Notes: a model not told the origin generated them from the sequence alone. A stretch of 64,000 nt of DNA from an uncultured Burkholderiales bacterium (GCA_903832625.1 CAILCI010000058.1:1-64000), one strand, 5' to 3'; positions 25,351 through 35,650 are shown, counted from the stretch's first letter. Translations and numbers: made by a program.

Positions 25351-27501
25351 ATGCACACATCGCCTCAAAAAACCTACACACGATTTGTCTTGGGCACATT
25401 ATTTGTGTTCATGGTAGTTTTGGGCTTTGGGGTGAGCTATTGGGCGTATCGGGACCGTGCTGTGGTTCAACACATCCATTTGCAACGCGCTCAAAACGGC
25501 GTGTTGATGATGGAAGACCAATTGACGCAAACCATGCAATTGGTCGAAAACACCTTGCGCACCTTGCCCGAGTTATCGGGGCAGCCCTTGAGCACAGCGC
25601 CCAGCAAAGACTTGAGCATGTTGTTGCAACGTCTGCAACATGCCCAACCTGCTTTGCGCTCGCTGTCCGTCATGACTGAGCGCGAGGGCATTCGCGCCAG
25701 CACCAATTCTGAAAACTTGGGATTGCGTTTTGAGCTGGAAGATTTTTCGCCGCCAGATCAAGACAAAGCCGCATCGTCGGTGCTGCGGTTTGGTGCGGCT
25801 TGGGAAGGGCGAGATTTCAATGCGGTTCATGTCATCAATACCCGTAAGGCGGGCACCATCAATTCGCCTTATTTCATTCCGGTGGTTTTGCGTTTGGGCT
25901 CAGACGATGACAAGGTCTGGGTGCTGGCTGCGCTCAATCCAGATTTCTTGATCAACCGATTCACCCGTTACATCCAAACAGAGACTGATCGTTTCGAGTT
26001 GATGCGGTTTGACGGCTTGTCCTTGGTGAGTTCGGAGGACAGCTTAAGCCCCGATGAGTTTGAGCTCGCCAGCCTGTTGCCCTTGATTCGTGAGCAAGAA
26101 ATTGGCACCCATTCGGGCGAATGGTTGACCGCTTATCGTGCCTCGCCGAGCTATCCCTTTGTGGTGGCAATCCGCATCAACCGTCAGCTGGTGTTGAAAG
26201 ACTGGGTGATACGCACCTGGTGGCAAGTGTTGGCGACGTTGCTTACTTTGAGTGTCATGTCAGGCATCACGCTTTATCTGATGCGCCAGCTCAAGCGCAG
26301 CGAGTTGGCTGAGGAGCAGCAACGCGTGGACTTGGCGCGCTCTCGCGACAACGCAGAAGCCGCCACCCGAGCCAAAAGTGATTTTCTGGCCAATATGAGC
26401 CATGAAATTCGCACGCCCATGAACGGCCTCATTGGCATGACCGAGCTGGCGTTGGAGGAGCCCATGTCAGATACCGCCAAAACCTATGTTCGCAACGCGC
26501 ACACGGCGGCCGTGTCTTTGCTGGGCATCTTGAATGACATCTTGGATTTTTCCAAAATCGAGGCGGGGAAGCTGCAAATTGAGTCCATCAATTTCAATCT
26601 CAAAGAGTTGGTCGATGAAATCATGAGCATGCAATCGTGCGCAGCCCAAAGCAAAGGCCTGAGCTTGCGCGCCAACTGGGACAAGAAGTTGCCCACATGG
26701 ATCAAGGGCGATCCGTTGCGAATTTCTCAAATCATCAACAATTTGGTGGGCAATGCCATCAAGTTCACGCACCAAGGACATGTGGACTTGAACCTATCGA
26801 GCCCGACGGACAATTGGCTACACATCGAAGTCAAAGATCAAGGTGTGGGCATGAGCCAAGAGCAACTCGCCCATTTATTCAAGCCCTTCATGCAGGCCGA
26901 CACCTCTATTTCGCGCTTGTACGGCGGCACCGGATTGGGTTTGGCCATTTGTCAGCATTTGTGCGAGCGCTTGGGGGGCAAAATTGCTGTCACCAGCCAG
27001 CTCCATGTGGGCAGTTGCTTTAGCGTTGATTTGCCGTTTGAAGAAGCCATTGAAACCGAACGTCCGGCCAAGCCCGTTTTGCCCAATTCCCAGTCGGCCT
27101 TTGACATGTCCGACCTGCGCGTTCTCTTGGTCGAAGACCATGCCTTGAACCGTCAGTTGTTGCTGGCTTTGCTGGACAAAGTGGGTGTGAGCACAGAGAT
27201 TGCGGTGCACGGTCAAGACGCATTGCAAAAACTCTCAGCCGCCTCGGTGCCATACGATTTGGTGCTGATGGACATTCAAATGCCCGTGATGGATGGCATT
27301 GCCGCCACCAAGGCCTTGCGCAGCGATCCACGATTTAACAACTTGCCCATCATCGCCGTCACGGCCAACGCCTTGTCTGACGAGCGTGAGCTGTGTTTGA
27401 GCGCAGGAATGCAGGCCTATTTGGTCAAGCCCATTGATCGACAAACCTTGTACGAAGCGCTGGTTCAATGGGGCCGCAAGCCGCAGGCTGTCAAGTCTTA
27501 A
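25351..27501 (+). CDS. Hybrid sensor histidine kinase with C-terminal receiver
   Basis: This 716-residue inner-membrane kinase has TM1 at about 12-32, a periplasmic sensor of about 250 residues, TM2 near 287-307, and a HisKA domain with '[10 protein letters not shown]' (His351). HATPase motifs '[11 protein letters not shown]' and 'DQGVGMS', 'GGTGLGLAI' follow, then a receiver with Asp641 in '[13 protein letters not shown]'. The ATG at 25351 is used; a TTG six bases earlier overlaps the binding-protein stop. No Hpt domain is visible, so the phosphate must go to a separate Hpt protein or the response regulator downstream. It is probably cotranscribed with, and informed by, the preceding binding protein. 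Confidence 0.9.
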   Translation: MHTSPQKTYTRFVLGTLFVFMVVLGFGVSYWAYRDRAVVQHIHLQRAQNGVLMMEDQLTQTMQLVENTLRTLPELSGQPLSTAPSKDLSMLLQRLQHAQPALRSLSVMTEREGIRASTNSENLGLRFELEDFSPPDQDKAASSVLRFGAAWEGRDFNAVHVINTRKAGTINSPYFIPVVLRLGSDDDKVWVLAALNPDFLINRFTRYIQTETDRFELMRFDGLSLVSSEDSLSPDEFELASLLPLIREQEIGTHSGEWLTAYRASPSYPFVVAIRINRQLVLKDWVIRTWWQVLATLLTLSVMSGITLYLMRQLKRSELAEEQQRVDLARSRDNAEAATRAKSDFLANMSHEIRTPMNGLIGMTELALEEPMSDTAKTYVRNAHTAAVSLLGILNDILDFSKIEAGKLQIESINFNLKELVDEIMSMQSCAAQSKGLSLRANWDKKLPTWIKGDPLRISQIINNLVGNAIKFTHQGHVDLNLSSPTDNWLHIEVKDQGVGMSQEQLAHLFKPFMQADTSISRLYGGTGLGLAICQHLCERLGGKIAVTSQLHVGSCFSVDLPFEEAIETERPAKPVLPNSQSAFDMSDLRVLLVEDHALNRQLLLALLDKVGVSTEIAVHGQDALQKLSAASVPYDLVLMDIQMPVMDGIAATKALRSDPRFNNLPIIAVTANALSDERELCLSAGMQAYLVKPIDRQTLYEALVQWGRKPQAVKS

Positions 27502-27540
27502 TTTGTAGGTAGACTCATCCCATCATTCGAGAAAAATCTG

Positions 27541-28209
27541 ATGCGGATACTGGTTGTTGAAGATGATCCAGCCCTGAGACTGGGCTTGAAGCGTATTTTG
27601 CTGACCGAAGGCTGGCAAGTCGATGCTGTTGAAGACGGCGAATTGGCCATTGCCGCGACACACACCGAGAGCTACGACTTTGCGGTGCTGGATTTGAATT
27701 TGCCCAAAAAAGATGGTTTTGCAGTTTTGGCGCAATGGCGACAAGCGCATTTTTTAAGCCCCGTCTTGGTGTTGACTGCCAGAGATGAGTTGCACGACCG
27801 AGTGATCGGACTCAACAGCGGAGCCGACGACTACCTCACCAAACCCTATGAACCCGCTGAGTTGGTGGCGCGCATTCGCGCCATCATGCGGCGCAACTTA
27901 GGCGCACCGGTGAATTTGCTCAAAATTGCAGCGCTCAGCTTTGATGTGCAAAGCCGCGAGCTCAAACACGGTGACGAAAAAATCTCCCTCACGCCGCGCG
28001 AATCGGCCTTGATGGAGCTGTTGATGTCAGCGCAAGGCAAGGCGGTGAGCAAAAGTCGCATCGTGGCCACGATGTCGAGCTGGGAGTCCGATTTCAGCTC
28101 CAACGCGGTGGAAATCTACATCATGAAGCTGCGCCGCAAATTGGCAGGGCGGGGCGTGGGCATTGAAACCATTCGTGGCGTTGGCTACGCCCTTCAAGCG
28201 GAGGCTTGA
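27541..28209 (+). CDS. OmpR-family response regulator (QseB/PmrA-like)
   Basis: The 222-residue regulator has an N-terminal receiver with acidic pocket 'EDD', phospho-acceptor Asp51 in 'FAVLDLNLPKKDG' and Lys in 'DDYLTKPYEP', then a C-terminal winged helix 'ISLTPRESALMELLMSAQGKAVSKSRIV...VEIYIMKLRRKL'. Its closest overall look is to QseB/TctD/PmrA types. The stop overlaps the kinase start by one base (TGATG). It lies 40 bases after the hybrid kinase and directly upstream of an RND efflux operon, its probable target. Confidence 0.92.
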   Translation: MRILVVEDDPALRLGLKRILLTEGWQVDAVEDGELAIAATHTESYDFAVLDLNLPKKDGFAVLAQWRQAHFLSPVLVLTARDELHDRVIGLNSGADDYLTKPYEPAELVARIRAIMRRNLGAPVNLLKIAALSFDVQSRELKHGDEKISLTPRESALMELLMSAQGKAVSKSRIVATMSSWESDFSSNAVEIYIMKLRRKLAGRGVGIETIRGVGYALQAEA

Positions 28210-29606
28210 TGCTCAAAAAAGCCTTCAGTTTGCGCCGTAACTTGTTGGTCACGTTTTTGGCCTTGTGGTTGGTCAGCGTGGTGCTGGCGACGTTTGCGGC
28301 GTTTTGGCTGTCGGGGCGAGCGGCGCAGGTTTCCTTTGATCGCATTTTGAAAGACGATGCGCTGGCTCTTGCGGCGCAAATCAAGTGGTTGCCCGACGGG
28401 CCGAGCTTTAGTTTGGATACCAATACGGCCGATTTGGTGATTTTCGATTCTTCTTCGCCCTCACAATTTGCGCTCTTTGACCGCAAACTCAATCCCATCA
28501 CGGGCGATTTGCAAGCCGACATACCGCTCAACTTCAAAGCCTTGAAAGGCAATGAGCCCAACTTCTTTGACATCCTCACCGCCAAAGGTTTGTTTCGGGT
28601 GGTGGCCTTGAAAATTGATCACGCCACTGAAGATTTTGTGTGGGTGGTGGTGGCTGAATCCAATGCCAAGCGCAGCGACATTTCGCACGAGCTGGCCGCC
28701 GCGATTTTCTTACCTGCTGTGGGTTTGGCGTTTTTGGTGGTGCCCCTTTTGCTCGCGGGCATTCGCTATGGATTGGCGCCTGCGCAAAGCATCAGCGAGG
28801 CAGTCTCGCGCAAAGGCATCAACGATTTGTCACCCCTCAAGCTAGAGGGTGTGCCCGAAGAGTTGCGCGTGGTGATTTTGCACATCAACGACTTGCTCAA
28901 TCGCTTGCAAGAGGCCATTGAACACGAAAGACGGTTTATTGCCGATGCAGCGCACCAATTGCGCACGCCCATTGCCGGCATCAAACTGTTGGCAGAAGAT
29001 TTGGTGCGTACCCACAAGGCCAAGGCTCATGAACCACCCGATGAAGAAGTGCTCCAAGAGCTCAACGCGGCGGCCACCCGAGCCACCCATTTGGTGAGGC
29101 AGCTCTTGAGTCTGGCGCGTACCGACAGACCCCGACAAGAAGACGACATCAGCTTTGTGCTCACCGATGTGCTCAGCGAAGTGTTTGAGCAATGGCGCAA
29201 ACCCATTGCCGCAGCTCACAAGCAATGGTCGCTGCAAGCCAATCTGAATCAGCTCTCGCACATTGTTATCCGAGGCAATGCGGTGCTGGTGGGCGAGGCT
29301 TTGGGCAACATCATTGACAACGCCATTCAATACGGGGGTTCTTCCATTGTGTTGAATGCGCAGATTGTGGGGACTCAGGTGCAAATAACTGTCACAGACA
29401 ATGGCGATACTGTGAGCCCTCAAGATCGAGATTTGATGCTGACCCCCTTTTGGCGAGGCGCCAATGCGGGGCCGGTCGGCGTAGGCTTGGGTTTGCCCAT
29501 TGCTGCCAAAGCCATTCAAAACATGGGCGGTCAATTGGTGATCAAAACAAGGCCAGAGGTCAATGGAACGCAACTTTTGTTGGTTTTGCCTTGTAGTAAC
29601 CTCTAA
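28209..29606 (+). CDS. Sensor histidine kinase (TctE/QseC-like)
   Basis: This 465-residue membrane kinase has TM1 at about 12-33, a short periplasmic domain (2CSK_N type), TM2 near 160-183, and a HisKA H-box 'RRFIADAAHQLRTPIAGIKLLAEDL'. The ATPase domain carries 'LGNIIDNAIQYGG', 'VTDNGDTVSPQDRD' and 'GVGLGLPIAAKAI'. The ATG at 28209 overlaps the response-regulator stop as TGATG. It should control the efflux operon through the partner regulator; the periplasmic signal is unknown, metal ions being a reasonable guess. Confidence 0.9.
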   Translation: MLKKAFSLRRNLLVTFLALWLVSVVLATFAAFWLSGRAAQVSFDRILKDDALALAAQIKWLPDGPSFSLDTNTADLVIFDSSSPSQFALFDRKLNPITGDLQADIPLNFKALKGNEPNFFDILTAKGLFRVVALKIDHATEDFVWVVVAESNAKRSDISHELAAAIFLPAVGLAFLVVPLLLAGIRYGLAPAQSISEAVSRKGINDLSPLKLEGVPEELRVVILHINDLLNRLQEAIEHERRFIADAAHQLRTPIAGIKLLAEDLVRTHKAKAHEPPDEEVLQELNAAATRATHLVRQLLSLARTDRPRQEDDISFVLTDVLSEVFEQWRKPIAAAHKQWSLQANLNQLSHIVIRGNAVLVGEALGNIIDNAIQYGGSSIVLNAQIVGTQVQITVTDNGDTVSPQDRDLMLTPFWRGANAGPVGVGLGLPIAAKAIQNMGGQLVIKTRPEVNGTQLLLVLPCSNL

Positions 29607-29627
29607 ATTTATCGAAATTTGAGGAAA

Positions 29628-29657
29628 TTAAGCTAATTTAAAGCTGCCTTAAGGCAG
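29628..29657. promoter_or_regulatory. Tandem TTAA(G) half-sites and palindrome before the RND efflux operon
   Basis: Three related half-sites, TTAAG (29628), TTAAA (29638) and TTAAG (29649), are spaced 10 and 11 bases apart in the same orientation, one helical turn each, as in direct-repeat binding sites of PmrA/QseB-type regulators. The third is also the centre of a perfect palindrome CTGCCTTAAGGCAG (29644-29657). The site ends nine bases before the tolC-like start codon, so it could also overlap the transcription start. Confidence 0.45.
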
Positions 29658-29666
29658 ACTACCCGA

Positions 29667-30953
29667 ATGAAAATTTCTGTTTATTTTTCTCTTGTTTTTC
29701 TCCTGCTGGCGAGTGGCTCTCAAGCCTTTGCACAGTCTGAGACCATGGCGGTCGCAGGGGGCGAGCTGACCTTGACTCAACTGACGCAACGTTTGTTGCA
29801 AGACAACCCTCAGTTGCGCTCAGCCAAGGCCAGTGCCAGCGCGGTGCAATTGGGCGTTCAACCTGCGCAGGCATTGGATAACCCCATCGTGGGTGTGTCT
29901 CAAGACAATATGAAACACAATCCCTTGGCGTTTGGCACTTCGCAATCAACCGCTTGGACGTTTTCGCAAAATTTGATGTGGCCTGGCAAAAAGAGTTTGG
30001 CTGGTGAAATTGTGCAAGCCCAAGCCAATGTGAGCCAAGAGCAGGTTCAATTTCTCAAAATTCAATTGCTCGGTCAACTCCAGAGCACCTGGGTGAGTTG
30101 GCAGCAAACCAATGCGCAAATTCGTTTAGCCCAAGCCCAAGCCCAACGCTTAGAGCAAATCAAAGACATCATCAAATTGCGCTATGCGAACAACGCCGCT
30201 GCATACGTCGACTTCATCAATGCTCAGGTCACGCAGGCGCAAATCAAGAGCGACATCATTGGGCTTGAGCGTCAATTGCAGAGCAATTTGGCGCAAATTG
30301 CCAGCCTGATTGGTTACCCCGCTGCCAGCCCCGCTTTGAAACTGGCACAACAATCGATTCAGGCCAATCGTGAACTTACAGGCTTGGAAGACTTCAAAAC
30401 ACGCGCTCTGAGCGTCAATCCACAGATTCGCGCCTCCAAACAAGTGGTCAATGCGGCGCAAAAAGCGCTTGATTTAGCCGAACTCGGGCGTCGTCCCGAT
30501 TTTGTGCTCAGCCTCACCAGCCACTCGGCCACACCTCCGGCCGGTTTTGCTGATGCGTCGACTTTTGGTTTGAGTGTTGGCGCTGTCATCCCCCTGTATT
30601 ACGCTAGCAAAGAGCGCTACCTCATCGACCAAGCCAAAGCGCAACTCGGCGCAGCGCGCGACAGCGATGAATCTTCGACGCAGCAAGTGAACTTGGCCGT
30701 GGAGAGTGCCTATTTGCAATGGGCGCAAAGCATTGAGCAACTCAAGTTGGTGGAAGATCGCATCGTCACCCAAGCCCATGTGGGCTATCGCTTGGCTTTG
30801 ACCAACTACAGCACCAGCCAAATGAGCTACACCGATTTGCTCAATGCTTACAACACCTTGCGTGCCGCCGAAATCAGTGCCGAACAAGCGCGTGCGATGG
30901 CGCTTCAATCTCGCATTGCCTTGGATGTGGCGGTGGGTGAAATCCAACAATGA
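29667..30953 (+). CDS. TolC-family outer-membrane channel of RND efflux system
   Basis: This 428-residue outer-membrane factor of the CzcC/CusC type has the signal peptide 'MKISVYFSLVFLLLASGSQAFAQ'. Long helical repeats follow, with family-like 'LTLTQLTQRLLQDNPQLRSAKASASA' and 'GLSVGAVIPLYYASKERYLIDQAKAQLGAA'. It forms the outer-membrane exit duct. The stop overlaps the adaptor start by four bases. Confidence 0.87.
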   Translation: MKISVYFSLVFLLLASGSQAFAQSETMAVAGGELTLTQLTQRLLQDNPQLRSAKASASAVQLGVQPAQALDNPIVGVSQDNMKHNPLAFGTSQSTAWTFSQNLMWPGKKSLAGEIVQAQANVSQEQVQFLKIQLLGQLQSTWVSWQQTNAQIRLAQAQAQRLEQIKDIIKLRYANNAAAYVDFINAQVTQAQIKSDIIGLERQLQSNLAQIASLIGYPAASPALKLAQQSIQANRELTGLEDFKTRALSVNPQIRASKQVVNAAQKALDLAELGRRPDFVLSLTSHSATPPAGFADASTFGLSVGAVIPLYYASKERYLIDQAKAQLGAARDSDESSTQQVNLAVESAYLQWAQSIEQLKLVEDRIVTQAHVGYRLALTNYSTSQMSYTDLLNAYNTLRAAEISAEQARAMALQSRIALDVAVGEIQQ

Positions 30954-32131
30954 AACCGTTTGATATGAATAAAAAAAACCTGAGCTACCTTGCACTGGCC
31001 TTGGCTGTTGGCGTCTTGGCTGGCGTGTGGATGACCAAAAGCACCAGCTCCAACGAGGCCAAGCCCGCTGAGCCTGCTCCTGCCACCAAGGCTTCTGCCA
31101 GTTATGACGCCAGCCGGACACTGGGCGAAAGGCTCATCCAAGCCCAGCCCGTGGAGATGCAAAAAGTGCTGGATCGTTTGGTGGTCAATGGCAAGCTGGC
31201 CATCAATGGCTTGAACCTGCACCAAGTCTCTGCGCGCGTGGCGGGTCGGATTGATCGCATCACCTTGCTCGAAGGTGCTTATGTGCAATCGGGCCAGCCC
31301 ATTGCTTGGCTTTTCAGTCCAGAATTTATTTCTGCACAAAATGAATATTTGTTGGCACGACGTGCCGTCAAAACCCTCAACACCCAGGCCACCCAAGACT
31401 TGTTAGAAGACGCCAAGGCCACGCTGGACGGCGCGCGCAACAAGTTGCGCATTTTGGGCGCCTCAGAAAAAGATGTTGCAGTGCTTGACAGCAAAGGCGT
31501 AGCGCAAGAGTACTTGGCCATCAGTTCACCGATTTCTGGACGCGTGACCAAGCGCAACATTGATCCGGGCGGTTACTTGAATACAGGCGACAGCGTTGGT
31601 GCTGTTGCCGATATGTCTGTGTTGTGGTTTTTGGGCAATGCCTTTGAGGTCAACCTTGCCAGCTTGCGTGAGGGTCAAGAGGTCAACATCGTGGTGCCTG
31701 CGGCCAATGCTGGGGGCAGCTTCAAAGGGCGCATCAGCTTTGTTTCACCCACCGTTGATCCCCAAACCCACACCGTGGCTGTGCGGGTTGATATTGCCAA
31801 CAGCCAAGGTGTTTTAAAACCCGATATGTTTGCCAAAGCAGAAATCGATTTGGGCGCCCGCGAATTGCCCGTTGTGCCACGCAATGCGGTGGTGCAAGAC
31901 GGCGCCGAGTCGTTTGTGCTGATTCAACGCGATGCCAAAACCTATGAACGCGCCTCTGTGGTCGTTATTCCGGCCAACGATGTCGACCACTTGGCCATTC
32001 TCAAAGGGGTTCAAGCGGGCGACAAAGTAGTTTACGAAGGCAGTGTTTTGGTGGATCGTGAGCTCATCAACACCAACCGAATTAACCAAGCCAATGCGGC
32101 TGCTTCTGCTGCGGCCCAGGTGAAGCCATGA
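30950..32131 (+). CDS. RND efflux periplasmic adaptor (CusB/CzcB-like)
   Basis: This 393-residue membrane-fusion protein has one N-terminal hydrophobic segment 'LSYLALALAVGVLAGVWMTKS', a lipoyl-like half-motif 'VSARVAGRIDRITLLEGAYVQSGQPIAWLFSPEF', an alpha-hairpin, and the second half 'LAISSPISGRVTKRNIDPGGYLNTGDSVGAVADMSVLW'. The overall arrangement is that of heavy-metal RND adaptors. No Met- or His-rich metal-binding N-terminus is present. Both ends overlap the neighbouring genes by four bases. Confidence 0.9.
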   Translation: MKPFDMNKKNLSYLALALAVGVLAGVWMTKSTSSNEAKPAEPAPATKASASYDASRTLGERLIQAQPVEMQKVLDRLVVNGKLAINGLNLHQVSARVAGRIDRITLLEGAYVQSGQPIAWLFSPEFISAQNEYLLARRAVKTLNTQATQDLLEDAKATLDGARNKLRILGASEKDVAVLDSKGVAQEYLAISSPISGRVTKRNIDPGGYLNTGDSVGAVADMSVLWFLGNAFEVNLASLREGQEVNIVVPAANAGGSFKGRISFVSPTVDPQTHTVAVRVDIANSQGVLKPDMFAKAEIDLGARELPVVPRNAVVQDGAESFVLIQRDAKTYERASVVVIPANDVDHLAILKGVQAGDKVVYEGSVLVDRELINTNRINQANAAASAAAQVKP

Positions 32132-35100
32132 TGGACGGTTCTTCCGGCTATGGGCCGTTTAAATTTGCGCGCATGGTCATTCGCCGCCGCTGGCTGGTGG
32201 CCGCGATTTGTTTTGTGCTGCTGATTGCGGGCATCAATGCGTTTACCAAGCTGCCCATCGAGCCGTACCCCAATGTTTCACCGCTGAACGTGCAAGTCAT
32301 CACGCAGTGGCCAGGGCGCAGCACGTTGGAGGTCGAACAACAACTCACTATTCCCATTGAAACCGCACTGGCAGGCTTGCCCGAGGTCAAGACCTTCCGT
32401 TCGATTTCGATTTTTGGCCTGAGCGTGATCACGCTTCAATTTACCGACAACACCAGCGCATTTGTGGCGCGCAACAACGTCATGCAGTATTTGGGCAATG
32501 CCAGTTTGCCGCCCAATGTGACGCCTAATTTATCGCCAGATGCGGATGCTTTGGGCGAGGTGATGCGCTACCGCGTGGATGCGCCCGGATGGGATTTGAC
32601 CTCCATCAAAACCTTGCAAGACTGGACGATTTACAAAAATATGAAGACCGTGCCCGGGATTGCCGATATCACGGGCTTTGGTGGGCGCGTCAAGCAATAT
32701 CAAATCATGCCGGATCCTGCCAAGCTACAGCAATACGGCATTTCACTCAACCAATTGATGATGGCCGTCAACAACGGCAACGGCAATGCAGGGGGCGACG
32801 TCATGAGCACGGGCAGCCAGCGCGTTGTCGTGCGCGGTGTGGGCATGCTCAAAACTTTGGATGATGTGCGCAACATCGTCATCGCTACCACCCATGGCGT
32901 GGCCGTTCGGGTGGGCGATGTGGCTGAAGTGGTGACGGGTTTTGCGCCTCGCTTGGGCTCGGTCGCGCAAAATGAAAAAGACGAAATCGTCGAAGCCATT
33001 GTGCTGATGAGACGAGGCGGTAATGCCAGCGAGGTGCTGGCCAAGGTGCGCGAGCGTGTCAACGAAATCAACGCCGGTAGTTTGCCTCCAGGCGTCAAAG
33101 TCACGCCTTTTTATGACCGCCAACATTTGCTCGATTTGACGGTAGACACCGTCAAACATACCTTGGTGGTCGGCATTATTTTGGTGATGATGGTGCTCTA
33201 CGCATTCCTCGCCAACTTTCGTGGCGCTTTGATCGTGGCAATGGTGATTCCATTGGGCTTGTGCGCCGCCTTTATTGGCATGACCCAAGTGGGTATTCCA
33301 GCTAACCTGATTTCCTTGGGCGCGGTGGACTTTGGTTTGATCGTGGATGCGGCGGTGATTGTGATTGAGAACATCATCCGCTTGATAGAAGAGAAAAAGC
33401 ACCGCCAACTCTCAGACACCATCGTCGCCGCCGTGGCTGAGGTTCAGCGGCCTGTGATTTTTTCAACCGGCATCATCATCGTGGCTTACTCGCCCTTGTT
33501 TATTTTGGGTGGAGTCGAGGGGAAAATTTTCCACCCAATGGGCATGACCATGGGTGTGGCGCTGCTCGCTTCGATTGCCTTAGCGCTGTCTTTGGTGCCA
33601 GCGATGGCCTCATTTGCATACAGCGGCACGACCGAGTTGCATGAGCCCAGCTATGTGACGCGGGTCATGAGTGCGTATCGTCGTTTGGTCAACCGCTTGT
33701 TGAATCATCCCAAGACAGTGTTGGTCTCGGCGCTGGCTGCTTTTGGCATTGCCTTGGTTCTATTGACCCGTTTGGGTACCTCATTCTTGCCCACCTTGGA
33801 AGAAAACAATTTGTGGGTGCGCGTTACTTTGCCTACAACAGTTGATCTGGAGTATTCCACCCGTGTAAGCCGCCAACTGCGCGAGTTGTTTACCAGCCAG
33901 CCCGAAGTCAAAACCGTGACCGCACAAGTTGGGCGGCCAGACGATGGAACAGACGCGACTGGTGTGTTCAATCAAGAATATTCGGTCGCTTTCAAAGAAC
34001 CTTCGCAGTGGCCCAAAGGCGTTACGCGTGAAGATGTGGTCAAGCGCCTGAAAAAACAACTCGACACCATTCCCGGCGTGGACTACGGTTTTTCACAATA
34101 CATTCAAGACAACGTGGCAGAAGCTTTGTCCGGTGTCAAAGGCGAGAACTCCGTCAAAATTTTTGGAGATGATTTGAACCAACTCACCACCATGGCTGAG
34201 CAAATCGAGCATGTGTTGGAAACCACGCCTGGCGTGGTGGACGCCGGTATTTTCCGAGCTCTGGGGCAACCCACCTTGAACATTGAAATTGATCGCGCGG
34301 CATGCGCACGTTTTGGCGTGAATGTGAGCGACTTGCAAAATGTTGTGGCCAACGCCATTGGTGGTGGTGTGGCCACCACGGTGCTCGAAGGCGAGAGGAG
34401 GGTGGACGTGACCGTTCGCTTGCCCACCTCCGAGCGCTCTAACGTTGACAAGCTGGGTGTGCTGTTGGTCGATGCACCTGATGGTTCACGTATTCCGCTC
34501 AATATGTTGGCGCGTATTGTGCAAGCCAATGGTCCCTTCTTTGTGTACCGGGAAGGCGCCAAGCGCTACATGGCCGTTAAGTTCGGGATTCGTGACCGCG
34601 ACTTGGGTAGTACCGTGGCGGAAGCCCAAAAACGCATTGCCAAAGAAGTGGTCTTGCCCCACGGCTATATGCTCAAGTGGGCTGGACAGTTTGACCAAAT
34701 GAAAGAGGCACAGAAAAAGCTCTCGCTCATCATTCCCGCCACTTTGGGCATTATTTTCTTGCTTTTGTATTTTGCGTTTAGCAATTTGCGCGATGCGGCC
34801 TTGGTCTTGCTCAACGTTCCATTCGCAGCCATTGGCGGCATCATGGCGTTGTATTTCACGGGTGAAGATTTGTCAATCTCGGCAGCGATTGGCTTTTTGT
34901 CCTTGTTTGGCATTGCCATTCAAGACGGCATGATTTTGATTTCCTACATCCGCAAGTTGCTGGAAGAAAAAATCGCGCAAACAGGTGCCTTGACCTTCGA
35001 GAGTCTGCGTCATTCGGTGCTTGAAGGTGCTGCTTTGCGCATGAGGCCTGTGCTCATGACGGCCTTGTTGGCGGGCTTGGGATTGCTGCCTGCTGCTTTG

Positions 35101-35244
35101 TCCCACGCCATTGGCTCGCAAGCGCAACGTCCCTTGGCCTTGGTGATTGTGGGCGGCATGATGACCACCACTGTGTTGACGCTCTTTGTGTTGCCAGTGA
35201 TTTATTTGGTGGTGCGTGGGTTCTCCATCAGCTCTGAAAAATAG
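32128..35244 (+). CDS. Heavy-metal-type RND efflux pump, CzcA/CusA family
   Basis: This 1038-residue inner-membrane proton antiporter has 12 membrane segments and two large periplasmic loops. TM4 carries the charged motif 'AVDFGLIVDAAVIVIENIIR', matching the Asp/Asp/Glu proton-relay pattern of CzcA-like (HME) pumps, although the Gly usual after the second Asp in CzcA is Ala here. The C-terminus 'GGMMTTTVLTLFVLPVIYLVV' is standard. The adjacent two-component system suggests inducible metal efflux; the metal cannot be read from the sequence. The 3' end overlaps the convergent aminotransferase remnant by 17 bases. Confidence 0.9.
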   Translation: MMDGSSGYGPFKFARMVIRRRWLVAAICFVLLIAGINAFTKLPIEPYPNVSPLNVQVITQWPGRSTLEVEQQLTIPIETALAGLPEVKTFRSISIFGLSVITLQFTDNTSAFVARNNVMQYLGNASLPPNVTPNLSPDADALGEVMRYRVDAPGWDLTSIKTLQDWTIYKNMKTVPGIADITGFGGRVKQYQIMPDPAKLQQYGISLNQLMMAVNNGNGNAGGDVMSTGSQRVVVRGVGMLKTLDDVRNIVIATTHGVAVRVGDVAEVVTGFAPRLGSVAQNEKDEIVEAIVLMRRGGNASEVLAKVRERVNEINAGSLPPGVKVTPFYDRQHLLDLTVDTVKHTLVVGIILVMMVLYAFLANFRGALIVAMVIPLGLCAAFIGMTQVGIPANLISLGAVDFGLIVDAAVIVIENIIRLIEEKKHRQLSDTIVAAVAEVQRPVIFSTGIIIVAYSPLFILGGVEGKIFHPMGMTMGVALLASIALALSLVPAMASFAYSGTTELHEPSYVTRVMSAYRRLVNRLLNHPKTVLVSALAAFGIALVLLTRLGTSFLPTLEENNLWVRVTLPTTVDLEYSTRVSRQLRELFTSQPEVKTVTAQVGRPDDGTDATGVFNQEYSVAFKEPSQWPKGVTREDVVKRLKKQLDTIPGVDYGFSQYIQDNVAEALSGVKGENSVKIFGDDLNQLTTMAEQIEHVLETTPGVVDAGIFRALGQPTLNIEIDRAACARFGVNVSDLQNVVANAIGGGVATTVLEGERRVDVTVRLPTSERSNVDKLGVLLVDAPDGSRIPLNMLARIVQANGPFFVYREGAKRYMAVKFGIRDRDLGSTVAEAQKRIAKEVVLPHGYMLKWAGQFDQMKEAQKKLSLIIPATLGIIFLLLYFAFSNLRDAALVLLNVPFAAIGGIMALYFTGEDLSISAAIGFLSLFGIAIQDGMILISYIRKLLEEKIAQTGALTFESLRHSVLEGAALRMRPVLMTALLAGLGLLPAALSHAIGSQAQRPLALVIVGGMMTTTVLTLFVLPVIYLVVRGFSISSEK

Positions 35245-35650
35245 CCGCTAATTTTTTCAATCCCGCATCCATTTGAGCCTCGCTTGCGTGGCTGAAGTTC
35301 AATCGAATTTGGCCTGTGGGCGAGCTTGAAAACGGCATAAAAGGCTCGCCCGGCATGAAAGCCACGCCTTGCTCTATGGCTCTGGGGAGCAGGGCGCGGG
35401 TGTCTGTTTTGCCTTTGTGCGTTTCTTTGAGCGTGATCCAATAAAACAGTCCACCCGCAGGTGTGTCCCAATTCGCTAATTCAGAAAAATAGTGCTTGAG
35501 CCTGTCCTCAAACGCATCACGTTTGTGGCGGTAGTTGGCAATGAGTTGCTCCATTCGTTGGGTGCGTTCAGGGTGTTGGAGCAAACCCAATACCAGCCAC
35601 TGACTCAAGCGGTTGCTGTGCAAATCTGCGGCTTGTAAAATCGTGTTCAT
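35228..35650 (-). pseudogene. C-terminal remnant of a PLP-dependent aminotransferase
   Basis: Only about 140 residues of a class I/II aminotransferase are left, from 'ILQAADLHSNRLSQWLVLGLL' through 'GGLFYWITL' and 'GVAFMPGEPFM' to 'RLNFSHASEAQMDAGLKKLAAIF'. Full members are about 400 residues, and the PLP-Lys half is missing. The ORF track extends to 35689 through non-homologous codons of the neighbouring gene. The truncation point coincides with that of the marR remnant facing it, suggesting one deletion removed both 5' ends. Confidence 0.8.
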
